From: Apostichopus japonicus
Lineage: Eukaryota > Echinodermata > Holothuroidea > Aspidochirotida > Stichopodidae
DNA length: 64,000 bases
Direction of reading: 5' to 3'
NCBI RefSeq assembly: GCF_037975245.1
Contig: NC_092565.1
Span: 21,302,999-21,366,998, forward strand
Positions 49,201-60,600 of this stretch are shown piece after piece; the stretch's first letter is position 1; each line of letters opens with the position of its first letter. The position numbers were made by a program, and so were the translations under genes. The notes beneath the pieces were generated by a model, which was given only the letters and a program-made list of their open reading frames with translations, did no database searches and was not told the origin of the DNA.

Positions 49201-49791
49201 CAGTATGGTAGGAGGCCTTAAAGGGTGTGAAGACTCGCGCAAAAAGAAACATCTAATGCCGGTAATTTGACCTAGTTTCGGATGAGGTGTAACAGAAGTG
49301 TTAAACACCACCATCGATCCCAGAAAATACACACACAGCTTGCTACCGACGGTAATTAGACACTAGTGTACAGTCAGTACATACAGCTGCCGTCAATACC
49401 CACAGCACAGTATACAAACGATTGACGATTGCCATCTCAGGTCCAGCTAAAGATAACAATTAAGGTATCACGTTTCATTACTGTTTGCATTTTGTAGCGA
49501 CACGAACAAAACGTCAGATGGCCGCATGCGGTTTGGGGCGAGTCTTCAATGCCTTTAACAAATATATTAATGACCAACTCTTTTAAGACCTGCTGTACAC
49601 AAACTGCATGCCAAGATCTGACAAGATATATTGGGCCCTGGGAAATATATCTCATTATTGTTATTATTTTACTCGATATTTCTACATGCTGTTAAAAGTT
49701 TGTCCTTAACTTTTTCGTCACTCAGATTGAAATTTTAGTTTTACCGGTCAGTCAAAATCACGTGGACGAAGAGAAATGGTCCAAGTTTTAA
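46276..49791 (+). CDS. GOLGA7: Golgin A7 family protein (DHHC palmitoyltransferase accessory subunit)
   Basis: Four coding exons: 46276-46395, 46968-47120, 48606-48707, 49726-49791. All junctions are phase 0 with GT-AG borders (donors GTAATG, GTAAGA, GTATCC; acceptors CCGACAG, TTCTTCCAG, TCACTCAG). The product is 146 residues; human GOLGA7 has 137. Residues 14-34 (AKVFIQRDYSDGTAVKFQTK) and 41-125, with YAEAEGIG, GCFACLTAHTALLCM and FERGLRV, match the family throughout. C72 and C75 correspond to the palmitoylated cysteine pair of the human protein. GOLGA7 pairs with ZDHHC9 at the Golgi to palmitoylate Ras-type proteins and, with ZDHHC5, acts at the plasma membrane. The last exon begins IEI as in the family and then diverges into a 21-residue tail ending EEKWSKF. 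Exon 1 follows an acceptor at 46269-46270, so a 5' UTR exon exists upstream. AATAAA at 50437-50442 is a possible polyadenylation signal. Confidence 0.92.
47282..48040. mobile_element. hAT-like non-autonomous element in golga7 intron 2
   Basis: Flanked by ACGAGAG direct repeats (47275-47281 and 48041-48047; with the next base an 8-bp pair, C versus T). The right end, read on the minus strand, starts CAGTGTTGGAAAACCTTG, a typical hAT terminus; the left end has TGGAAAACCTTG at 47283-47294 with its first bases lost or altered. The interior has paired G and C runs (47860-47930) and no open reading frame for a transposase. About 759 bp. Confidence 0.7.
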
Positions 49792-51705
49792 CATCAGTCA
49801 GCTTCTGGTCTGGATGGAGTTATAAATCTTGATTATCGAGTATTCACCTTTTTAAACTTGAGTCCTTTGAAAGATATCTCGAGAGTGATTTGGAAATGGA
49901 GAGTCTAACGGAGGGTGAAGGTGAAATTAGGCTTTGACAGAAGGGTAGCCCTGAAAACCCCTGCCTCTACCTGTTTTCTAGAGGGACGAGAGGGAGGAGG
50001 GGGGGGGGAGGGTGAGGTTGTAAGGTTTTTAGTGTGTGCAGGCAGAGGAACCTTGATTTTCTTTTGATGCATTTACCTCTTCCAGGGGTTTACTTGTGCC
50101 TGTATTGACCAACAGGACCATAAATCTTTGGAAAAGGTATGAGGTAAATTTGGGAATAACAGCATTTCATCATCACTAGAAGTGGGAAGCTTCTTTGCCG
50201 GGAAGTAGGGCCACCGATCAACTCATGAAGTTTTCCTACTTGGATCGATAGTTCTTTCAATCCGCAGAATTTTTTTATGTGATTTTGCTTCAAACTGTCT
50301 GTCTGTGAGTTTGTTACGTGTTTTGAGACTTATTTCTCTGTGGATATAATTGAAAGTCAGAATCATTTAAATTTCTTGGAATATCAAGAATGACAGGGTA
50401 GAGGGAGAGGAAGAAAAGGATGGTGGGCTGGTATGTAATAAATTCGCACAAAGGATGTGCACTGATATTTACTGTACAGGATTTCATCTTTAGTCACAGT
50501 TTATTTTAACCCATCAGTGTATATAGATATACCCTAACTTTCTAACATGATACTTTGTGTGTACTGAGAGTTGAGTCAGTGATAGGAGATAACAAAGCAA
50601 ATTTGTCTATGTGGAGGATGCAAAATCTTTCAGACCTTTACCTGAAGAACAGAAACAGATTAGATTAGATTAGATTATTTCATCTTCAAATGGATAGCTT
50701 ACGATGATATCTTGTTAGACCAAAGAAGGCCAACCTTTTGTGATTCACTGGTTAGAAGACTTGAGGGATCTTAGAATGGAAGGCATGAACCAGTCTGTAA
50801 CTGTGGTTGGAATCTTGGCATTTTCTTACATTCATGTCTGGTTTCATAGGGAAGTTTTACTTATATCTTCACATGTATAAAAATATGTGTACATAAATGT
50901 CATGAGTAGATGTGTGTTACAGCATATCATGGTATTTCTTGTTGAGAGCAATCAAGTTTCTTTTCTTTCTTTAAACTTGTCAAAAGTCAGTTTTTGTATA
51001 ATGATCAATGCCAAATGGTTTGTACTGGAGTTTTGTATGGATATGACGATTGAATGATGGAACGTTAAATTATCTAAAATATGTTAAGTGGTTCTTAAAC
51101 TGGATTTCAGTATTTAGAGAACAATTTGCACTCTTCCCCTAAATGTTCAAAATAGTTTGTAACTGTAATATTGGAGACGTGAAAATAGTGATGTGAAGAG
51201 TCTTATATCAAGTGTTGTTTATTAATACATTTTTTAATATTAAACAAATACATCTTTATATATCTTCACTATTGTAGTCATGATCTATCCCTTGACGATG
51301 AAATTGAATGCACCCTTTCATAGCTTAGATTTTCAAAGAGACTTTTCAAATTCCAGACCCAGCCTGTCTCTTTTTTCTACTCAGACAAGTGAATGAAATC
51401 AGGCAGTTATGTTTAAGCCATCTGGTTTGATATTGAGCATATTATACATTGCCTGAATATCTTGGAATATCATCGTAATATATAACTTAATGAGGTGGTG
51501 CTTTATTGAGCAATTAATTTCCACTTATTACCTATAGAATTGATTTTTGGGAAATACTCTTTCACCTAATTGTGTCTCCGTCGCTTTGCGGGGAAACTTC
51601 TTAATATTTAGTAGAGAATTTGGGTCACGATTCCTGTCGTATTATATATATATATGTGTATATATATGTATACATATATGTGTGTATACATGTGTGTATA
51701 CACAT

Positions 51706-51740
<35 letters not shown>

Positions 51741-53600
51741 GTATATATATATACACATATACATATATGTATACATCTTTATATATACATATAAATATGT
51801 AAACATCTAAATATATATATATATATATAGACATACTTATTTTGTGATTAGTCCATTCTCTAAGACCATGTCAGTCGCACACTTGTTTTAAACAGGGTTT
51901 AGCTCAATCATGTTGAAACACTCTATTGTAAGAAAGAAAATGGTTGTGGAAGGTGCTTGTTACATGCAGAATGTGGATAAAATTCTTGTTTAAACACCTT
52001 TGCTTTCGGGCATTTCATCACCAAGTGTATGTCATTTCATCACCATGTCATATTAAGCAATGTGTTCTATCTTTAGGAAAAGTTACTCATTAATTTGTCC
52101 CATTTGCACTGATGCAGACTTCATGTTATTCATGTGCTATATTCACAAATCTGACAGAAGAAGAATAAAGTGTATTATCTTTAAACCTTAGCTTTCTGAT
52201 TCTTTATTGTTTTCAGTTTTTGCTTATCTCAAGATTTTTTCTTGTATAGTTCTAAACATTTAAAGCACACCTGTATTAAAATTGAATCAACATCAAGTAA
52301 AAGCTTGGATACACTTTAAATTGGGATATTATGTATCTTCCATATTATCAAGTACATGGCCCTTGTGTGCTTTAGTATACATAAGATGTTCTCATATAAA
52401 ATGCAGCACAAAATTACTACACCGTTCAGATGTCCTATTTCAGTTTGATTGGTTGCCAAAAAGAAATTGACCTATGGTTACCTATACTTTACCTAAAATC
52501 CTGAAAGAGGATATTAAGCAAATTTCTCTGTTTTCAAAATTGATTGCATGGTGCATACATATTGCTCCTGGGCACTTTTCAATTTCATGTTAGTAATTCA
52601 TTAAATACTAAAGGAACTATGAAATATTTGTTAAATCATTGTTTTGGATGACCTTGATTACTCAAAAATATGACCAAGGGAAAGTATTTTGTCTTTCTTC
52701 AATTTAGGGCTAGTGGAAGGAAATTTGCATGGGGGAGGGGGGAGGGGGAAAGGGTCACAGACTTTACGGAAAGTGGGACGTGTATGACTTGATCAGGCAA
52801 ACTACAAATTACTTTAAACAAATTGAATTCTCTTGCCATAGTACCACCATTTCATTTGTTGCAATTAAGTCTTCTGAATATTTTATCAAGCTAAGGGCCC
52901 TTGAAGTTTACAGATACCACTTTTATTTATTTTTTCTTACGAGCAAGAGTACTTTCCGAAATTACAAAAGGGTACCTTTTCCTTAATAAAGGAATGATTC
53001 TAAATTATTAAATGGGGCACTTTTCAGGTTCACCAGAGGAGGGAGGGGGAGGGGTGGCTCATGCTCCTCCATCAACCACCATTTGATGCATCCAATCATT
53101 TCACTTTTATGAATCATTACTAAGTTACACTTTATGATTGAAAAGTTTTGATCAATATATGAAGAAGAGACTTCAAACTTGTTTTACTAAACAATCCATT
53201 TTTAGCAAAAGCTAATTCACCGGGGTCACCTAGTTCCACGAAAAGCTGACATAACCTCATTGTACTATTTAAAATGTAAGGAATTGTACGGCCCCGTATA
53301 ATATTCACTGTTAACACCATAGAAAAGTACATCAAAAGTAAATGTAACATTTATATCTGCATATATTAATTTCTTGTTCACAGAAAAACGATTGCAAACC
53401 TTGTCTAAATGTACATATATCTGCACAAATTTTAATAACTCCTTACAAAATAGAACTTTCAGTGACCTTAAAAAGCACATTGCATGAAAATGGAAAACTG
53501 CAAAAGTAAACTGAACACTCCATGTGCAATCAAGAATGCATATATTCGCATATTGACTTAAACTGCTGAATACCAAGAGAAAGATGATTATGATATTAAA
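49792..53600. other. golga7 3' UTR and intergenic
   Basis: No further exon recognised. Contains a short GATTA tandem (50658-50680), a TATA/TACA array (separate entry) and G-rich runs at 49995-50012 and 52733-52750. Confidence 0.4.
51641..51835. repeat. AT/ACAT microsatellite
   Basis: Mixed TATATA, TATACA and TGTGTATA dinucleotide and tetranucleotide array. Confidence 0.9.
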
Positions 53601-56600
53601 AATAATAAGTTCAACCTCTTTTGTCAGTCCACTAAACTCTCTGAGATATATTAACTTGAATTGTGCAACGTGGATAGCTTCCTACAACGGCATAAACCTG
53701 CAATACAGAACATAGGAAAACTATTTTGGAATGGAAAGGGAATGGGGGGGGGGGGGGGCAGGTTGTCACACTTTTTATTTCCTATGATTTATGGAAATTT
53801 AATGAGCTACAAATTTAAGCATATTCAGTGATTAAAATTTCAAAACTTCATACTTGCATATAATTGCTAACAAAAAACTATGTAATATTCCCCAACCTTT
53901 GAATATTCATATCCTTCGGTGTTTCAATCAAGCACTCAACGCATATTATTATACAACCTCCGGAGAACTTACATCAGCAAATAATGCACGGTGAAGAATA
54001 AAATTTGTTGATGAACGTACCACATAACCTGCTGTTCCAAAAACACATCAGTGGTGTGTGAAACCAACCCCCCCCCCCCCACCCTCCCAAACTACATCAT
54101 CAGTTGGGAAAGTGTTTACTTCTCCTGTGTCTTTGTTTACACCTAGTAATTATAGACCTAATTTAAATTCTTAATATGCCACAGAATACACCATTTGACA
54201 TCTAAACTGCTAATTTTTTCTTGGGGAAGATTCCCCAGAACCCCCGACATGGAAGTAGGTATCAATGTCCCCATAGCCACACCCCTGTACCCCCTCACCC
54301 ATCCCCCACCCCTCCCCCACCCCCCCAATATAGGTCCATGCATCTACTTCTTAATCAGTCTGAGGAATTTCGAACTTTGCAGACATAAAGCTAAATATAA
54401 TATAAAATATCAGATCAGGAATATTATATCGAATATTCCCATTTCTTAAAATGATGTAATTTCTTAAATTACCAAAGGAAGATGGAGTTTGTGTGGGAAG
54501 TCACATTCACAAACCTTCACAAATAGGTAGTACAGATACTGCCCCAACATAATTAACAATCTGTGCATCGTACATAAATACCATTCATATCAGTAAATGT
54601 ATACATAGGTTAGAGGGCCTGATGTTTTGATCCTATAGCAGGATCTTTGTCAGAGGCCTCTGAAGTACATCGTGCTGCTGGATGGATATGTCCAGCCCTC
54701 TAACTGTTACATCATTCTATTCATGTCAGTAAATGTATACATACAAAATGAGAAGGACCTTTGTCAAGTTTACTTAAAACTACTCAAATTGGTAGTATGA
54801 AAATAATGTCATATAAAGGAGTAAAAATATGAACGTGGCCGAGAGTGACAGACCCAGCTAGTAACCCTTTGTTTGTCATTAATACAGCTTTCAATTTACG
54901 TAAAAGAATTATGCAACATCTGTATAAAAGTGAATATTATATAATTCTTGAATATTCATATAATACAGTTACAACTGAATCCTTGTTATTGATCCACTGC
55001 TTGCATTCAATTTAAGTGAGAGAGTGCCTTAAGGTTTATTCAAATTGTGACATAATTTATCAATTTTACTATTTACTATCTAAATCCTAAAAGTGATTAA
55101 AAGACATCATTCTATTGCACTTTGCTTGTTACGTTGACACAGCAAGATTTGACCCTGAAACGTACAACAGCATCGTCTAGACTTGGACCTGCGTTAAACA
55201 GACCTTTGATATTAAAACTATTCACATATTGTGACCACTATACAGTAAATCCATACAAAAGGAGGAAGAGCACAGATGACAAAATAGATCTGTTCTTGTA
55301 AAAAATAGAATGTGCCAATGGTTAGTGACATTAACTTTTGTGACTCATGAAATGAATGAAAATTGCATCATTTTTGGCAGAGTAAAACCATTCTTTACTG
55401 GCAACAAATGAAGCACACATGCCAAAAAAAAAAACACTTTAGAAGACCTAACAGTAAAGAAAATATTCAAACATGCACCCTTCAATAATTACACTTGCTA
55501 TGCATATATGCATGTTCATGATATTTTGCATATTCACAATTTTTATATATGCATAATTTTCTGTACAGCTCACATCACTTTTGATACTATAGGACATATG
55601 TAGTTAAAAATGAGTATTAAGCAAATGAAGGTAGTTACCCATTATGAGAAAAAGTACGAAAATAGCAGTGAAATCTTTGTGACATGATTTAAGTCAGTGA
55701 ATTTGAAAATACATGCTAGGTGAAACATTTTTGCCATATACAGTTACACTGCTAATTCATAATTCTTACCCTACATAAAAATTTCCATATACATTATAAT
55801 AGAAACCCAAAGGCTTAAGAAACATAAGCAACATACTTTGATTGCCAAAGTAAAGGAGAAAAAAAGAGTAAAAATAAAGATATGATTACTTGCTTTCTAC
55901 CGATATCAATATGAATGGAAAATGAGATTCTGGAAATTTCTGAAAATAATTTAAAAAAACAAAAAGATTAACTGTTCAAGTTTTGGTAAAAGCAGAAACA
56001 TGGAACCCTTCTCAAGTAAAACAATTGTACCACAAATGATATCAGTTGTCAAGTTATTTTCATTCATACTTAAAATAAAAACACCCTTGTGCACCTCTTA
56101 CCAGAGCCAATCAAGTTTCCATTGGGTGTAACAAGTCATGGCTTGAGTCATTATATTTCCAAAGTAAAATGACTTATACAAGTTCTGGCATATTTCTCTC
56201 TCATAAAGTTAATACAGCAACTCTGGTCAGTGACCTGTCTTGTCTCAGGAAAATTGGTGGTCATGACTCCAGAGGACCTTAACAATGAAGTAACTTGTTA
56301 CATCTTTAAAGTTTTTCCATCAGTAACTAGTGTAACTGTTACGTAGCAATGTTGAAAGTTATTCATGTGCCCCCCCCCCCGGAACAAAAAATGGTATATT
56401 CAGTCAATGCTAATTTCATAGTCTACTCAAGGGTTTCCCTAACTTTATGCCCCCATGAACCCCTTGTGGATGTCAGAGTTGTTCACGAACCCCCAACTTC
56501 TTGAGACAAGATCTGAGTCATTATTGTACCATAATACACATAACAGTGCTTCGTAAAGGATCAAGTTCATAGTGTTATATTGAACTGGTATATCATGTTA

Positions 56601-57570
56601 AAACAGGCTAGTGACTACATGTTGTCACTCAACAATTTTCATTCATTAATTTATGCTAACTTTGCTTTGTGTCTGCAAAATGGAGGTCATCTGGAATTGC
56701 AGAAATAATAATAATTACTTTGGCCAACCTTTCAGTTACTTCTCAGCTCTTTATCTCCACGACGTACTGTCATGCGTACACCAACTTCACCAAAGTGTGG
56801 CCCGTGTCTACTTCATAATTCAGTTATTTAACACGGTACTAACATATGCTGATGGAACGCGCAAAGAGTTTGTAGATAGGTAAGACTTTTGTACAATATA
56901 TATTATATGATGTATCAGATTTTAGGAACAAAGAGTACTCTAGTTTTGACTTTCAGAAACATCGCACGAACCCCTGGGATGGACTCATGCACCCCCTGGG
57001 GGTTCATGCACCCCAGTCAAGGAGCCCCTGGTCTACTCACCTAAAAGACAGTAAAGAAATTTTAGCTTTTTATTGAAAATTCAGATAATTATTGGTACTT
57101 TTGTAATGAAAGTTTTTGTCGGCTATTAAGTCTTAAAAACAAACATAACAGTCATCAGTATTGAAACCAAAATATTTTAGAAAGTTAACAGAATGGTTAC
57201 CCATGCTCACATTTTAATAAGCATTTTACTTGAACCTCACTGAGATATTTAGTCGTCACTTTATTACTCCGTAATGGTTGCAAGTCCAATGATGTTATAA
57301 TAAGTATCACTTGAAAAAAAATTATTTTTATGATGAGAAATCCAGCACGACAGATTTCAACCGATTTGACTTTTAAGTTTAATGTGACTTATCCCACCTC
57401 CTATCTACTCATCCCACATAAATGTGTGAGACAATAAGGGCATACAAACTGAGTACATAGTAGTTAAGTCAAGTAGAACTGTTTTGATTTCATTGTTTTA
57501 AGAGAATACAAAACTGATACGTAATAAGATATCATTTTGGAAAGACAAAACAGTACCCTTTTAGAAAGGG
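53601..57570. other. intergenic between golga7 and inpp5f
   Basis: AT-rich. Holds a dispersed repeat fragment related to 10581-10600 (about 54180-54250), the MITE at 54609-54704, and several G or C runs. No exon or RNA gene recognised. Confidence 0.4.
54609..54704. mobile_element. 96-bp MITE
   Basis: Perfect 10-bp terminal inverted repeats GTTAGAGGGC (54609-54618) and GCCCTCTAAC (54695-54704). Inside is GATCCT-ATAGC-AGGATC (54629-54645), also in the half-copy at 7402-7416. The element lies between 25-bp direct repeats (54583-54607 and 54719-54743, one mismatch), so insertion was combined with, or followed by, a local duplication. Confidence 0.7.
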
Positions 57571-57574
57571 GAAA

Positions 57575-57580
57575 TTTATT
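57575..57580 (-). terminator. candidate polyadenylation signal of inpp5f
   Basis: AATAAA on the minus strand, about 100 bases past the inpp5f stop codon. Position is right for a short 3' UTR; AATAAA is common in such AT-rich sequence. Confidence 0.35.
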
Positions 57581-57681
57581 CAAATTGAAAAATAAAATAA
57601 AAATAAAAATTTTGATCAGCGATCAACACCCACCAGATGGGATGGGTAAAAAAAATATAGTCCTAGGCATTTGATACTACA

Positions 57682-60600
57682 TCAGAGGCAGATGAAGCGG
57701 CTCTGGCAACGAGCTCTCATCTCCAGCGACTTTTTAAGTTTCTCATTTTGCCTCTGCGTCCTGGTAAAGCTGATCGGAAGATTGAATTTCCTGAACTGAT
57801 TTGTAAGTTTTCTGAAGCCGCTGCCGCCTGCACTGGACATGTCACTGCCGTCGGAAACATCCTTGGACTTCTGCAACTCCGTTCCCTTTATCTCACTCAG
57901 CTCCAGCAGATCGTTCTCGCTGTGAGACTTCACGGGAGATCGTAACGGGACCTCATCTGGCACGGCCAGAGAGTGGACTCTCCTGTTGACCGGTCGGGCG
58001 GGAGTACTCTTACCGTTTGCGACGTTCAGCTTTTTGGGACTATCCTCGTCCGACGTTACAGAGATGAACGGGTTGGATCCCCGTCTCTTTGACGGACTCT
58101 TTCTGGCTTGATCTGTCTGACTTACCCCTGAATCTCTGTTCCCTTTCTCGGTGAGTAAGTCCAGACTGTCCTGTGTGTCGCTCCTCTTCAGTTCGTGACT
58201 GCCCAGCATTTCTTGGTCCGATTCCAATCGATTCATCGTGAACGCCCGCTGTTTTCTCTCCTCTCGTCTCTTCTCCGGTGTACCGCCGTAGTCCAGCAGA
58301 GTGTGCTTCTTTTTCGGGGTGACCCCTCGGTGAGAAAAGCTCCTGCTATTCCGTCCGGGATCAGTGGCCAAATCCCCGACTCGGGGGATGTTGATGTCAC
58401 CATCCTGTACCAGAGACCGGTCAAAATTGTTTTCATCATCCACGTGACAGCAGACGTCCAAATACTCTCCGATGCTCAAGGAATTGGTGCTGGTAACCGT
58501 CGACGATGAAACATCCTTCACTTCCCCAATTATCACGTCGTCTTCGACGTCGTCGTAGTCCTTGAGGGTCTCTTCGAAAGCGTCGTTGTCCAGTCCTCCC
58601 TCCAGGGATGCTTGGTTGGAATCTTTTCGGAGTTTGATCCTCTTGAGGAGGCTCAGACCGGTGACCTTGCTTCCCATCGTCTGAATGTATTTGCCAACTT
58701 GCTGAACCTTCTGCGGTTTCTGATACAAGTTGGTGATCGCTGGATGCCTGTTGTGATTCACGACAGGGTGGGTTGGTTTCCCGGCGTCTTTGTCTCTCGT
58801 AAGCTTATCCTGGAACCACATGGAGAGTCTCTTTTGTGAAGTTAAGCGGACAATACTTTGAGACACTTTGGTATTTTTCCTGTCAAATGCGAGGCGAAAA
58901 AAGGATGAAAGAGTGATACAATTTCCAAGTAAAATTTTCTCTTCTGTTCTTTCCCATGTGTTTTTTTTCAAAGATAGAGACAGAAGGAAAATCAAAATTG
59001 TTATTTCAAACGATACAGAATATTAAAGAATAACAACAATTCTAGGTTATATCCAGGTATATTTCATGTAATTCTCAGTACCAAAAGGTTACCAAACTGC
59101 ATTAACAAAAGTACATAAGAGTGTATATTGTTGTGATGGGGCATGTACAGTAAGTCAAAGAATAGTAATACCCTGTAAAGTGGAAATATTTTTGGCAATG
59201 AACACTTACCTATCAATATTTCCCTCCAATACTTTCAAACCGAGGTTGTTAGCAGCTCTAGCAATGGCAAATGCATGAATGACACCCTGCAAATTGTCTG
59301 TGAAGAAAATCAAGAATAACACATTCTTCATTTCTACATTAGACAACAAAGAGAAGCATTCTTTCTAACTGAATTCCTCATCACTAAGTGCTCATCCGGA
59401 ATCTGATGATAGGGCCTCCCTCTGCCTCAAAATACATTTAAAGCTGACCGCACGCTGCCGGGATGAACGTGATCCCACACATCCCAACTGTCATAACTTG
59501 GAAAAAAATAATGTGTAGTCAAGGAATGCTCCTTCAATTACTTGTACAATTTAACTGATGAACAGTTTGTCAGTCTGAGGTCACTTTGACTGCACTCGGC
59601 AAAACTCAACGTGTATTGTCGCGAACCAGTACGTTTGAGTTTCACAATCGGTAGTCGATAGTGCCAGCAGATGTGATTAGTCTTTGTGGGTTCACTGTTT
59701 GTGGAGGGGGGGGGGGGGTGGGTGGGTCAGTTCTAGGATTATGTGTCTTCACGTCGAAATCTAGGTCATGACGTTTGGAGTTTAGTCGGTAGGGTGCGAG
59801 CTGCTTAACATTGTGGATCACTATGCAAGTCACTCATATGTCTGTGGTTTGTGCAACTGTTAATTACATGTTTCACTAATGCATTCTCAGTGATTACCAA
59901 TTGTAACTGCAAAATTGTATCCTTCACTTCACCTGTATTTTGGACATATTTGATACAAGTTGCGGCACCCTAAAAGCATGAAGAGAGACTGAAATACTGA
60001 ATCTAATCCTCCTACAGTCTTCAGACTCAAAAGTCATGGACAACTCATTTGAATTCTTATCCCGATTAAAATGCAACCGTTCGGGAATGAGTGTATATTC
60101 CACCCCACCACCTTAGGTCTCAAATTGCACTGAACTATGCAACAAGCCCACAAATGAAGACTTTATTCTATTTACACCTTCCTTTACTTTCATGGTTTTC
60201 TCATAGCTGAACATTTTACACCCCTACCATTCCCAAAATGTGCACTAGCTGACTATTTGACTCAAGCAAACGACTGATGCATCACCTTTCAAAATATTCT
60301 ATCCACAGATTCTGATGAAACCACCTACCCCTTCTCCTCCCCCCCCCACCCCCAGTTCACAAGAAATAGTTACCTTCTTTTTGCTTCTTGGTGTGACCTG
60401 GCAGATCTTTAAGGGTTATGAAGTACCCCGGTTCTCCTCCGATGGAGTGGTGAATACGACAGCAGCGCTGTTCGGAAGATCCAAAGAAAGTGGTGGCTGA
60501 ACCTGACAAAAGAAACAACAATCAGGTGAAAATGTGATAATTAGAAGAAAAATGTGAGAGGATATTTACATAAATTCCATCTAAGATTCCAAGAGCCAAA

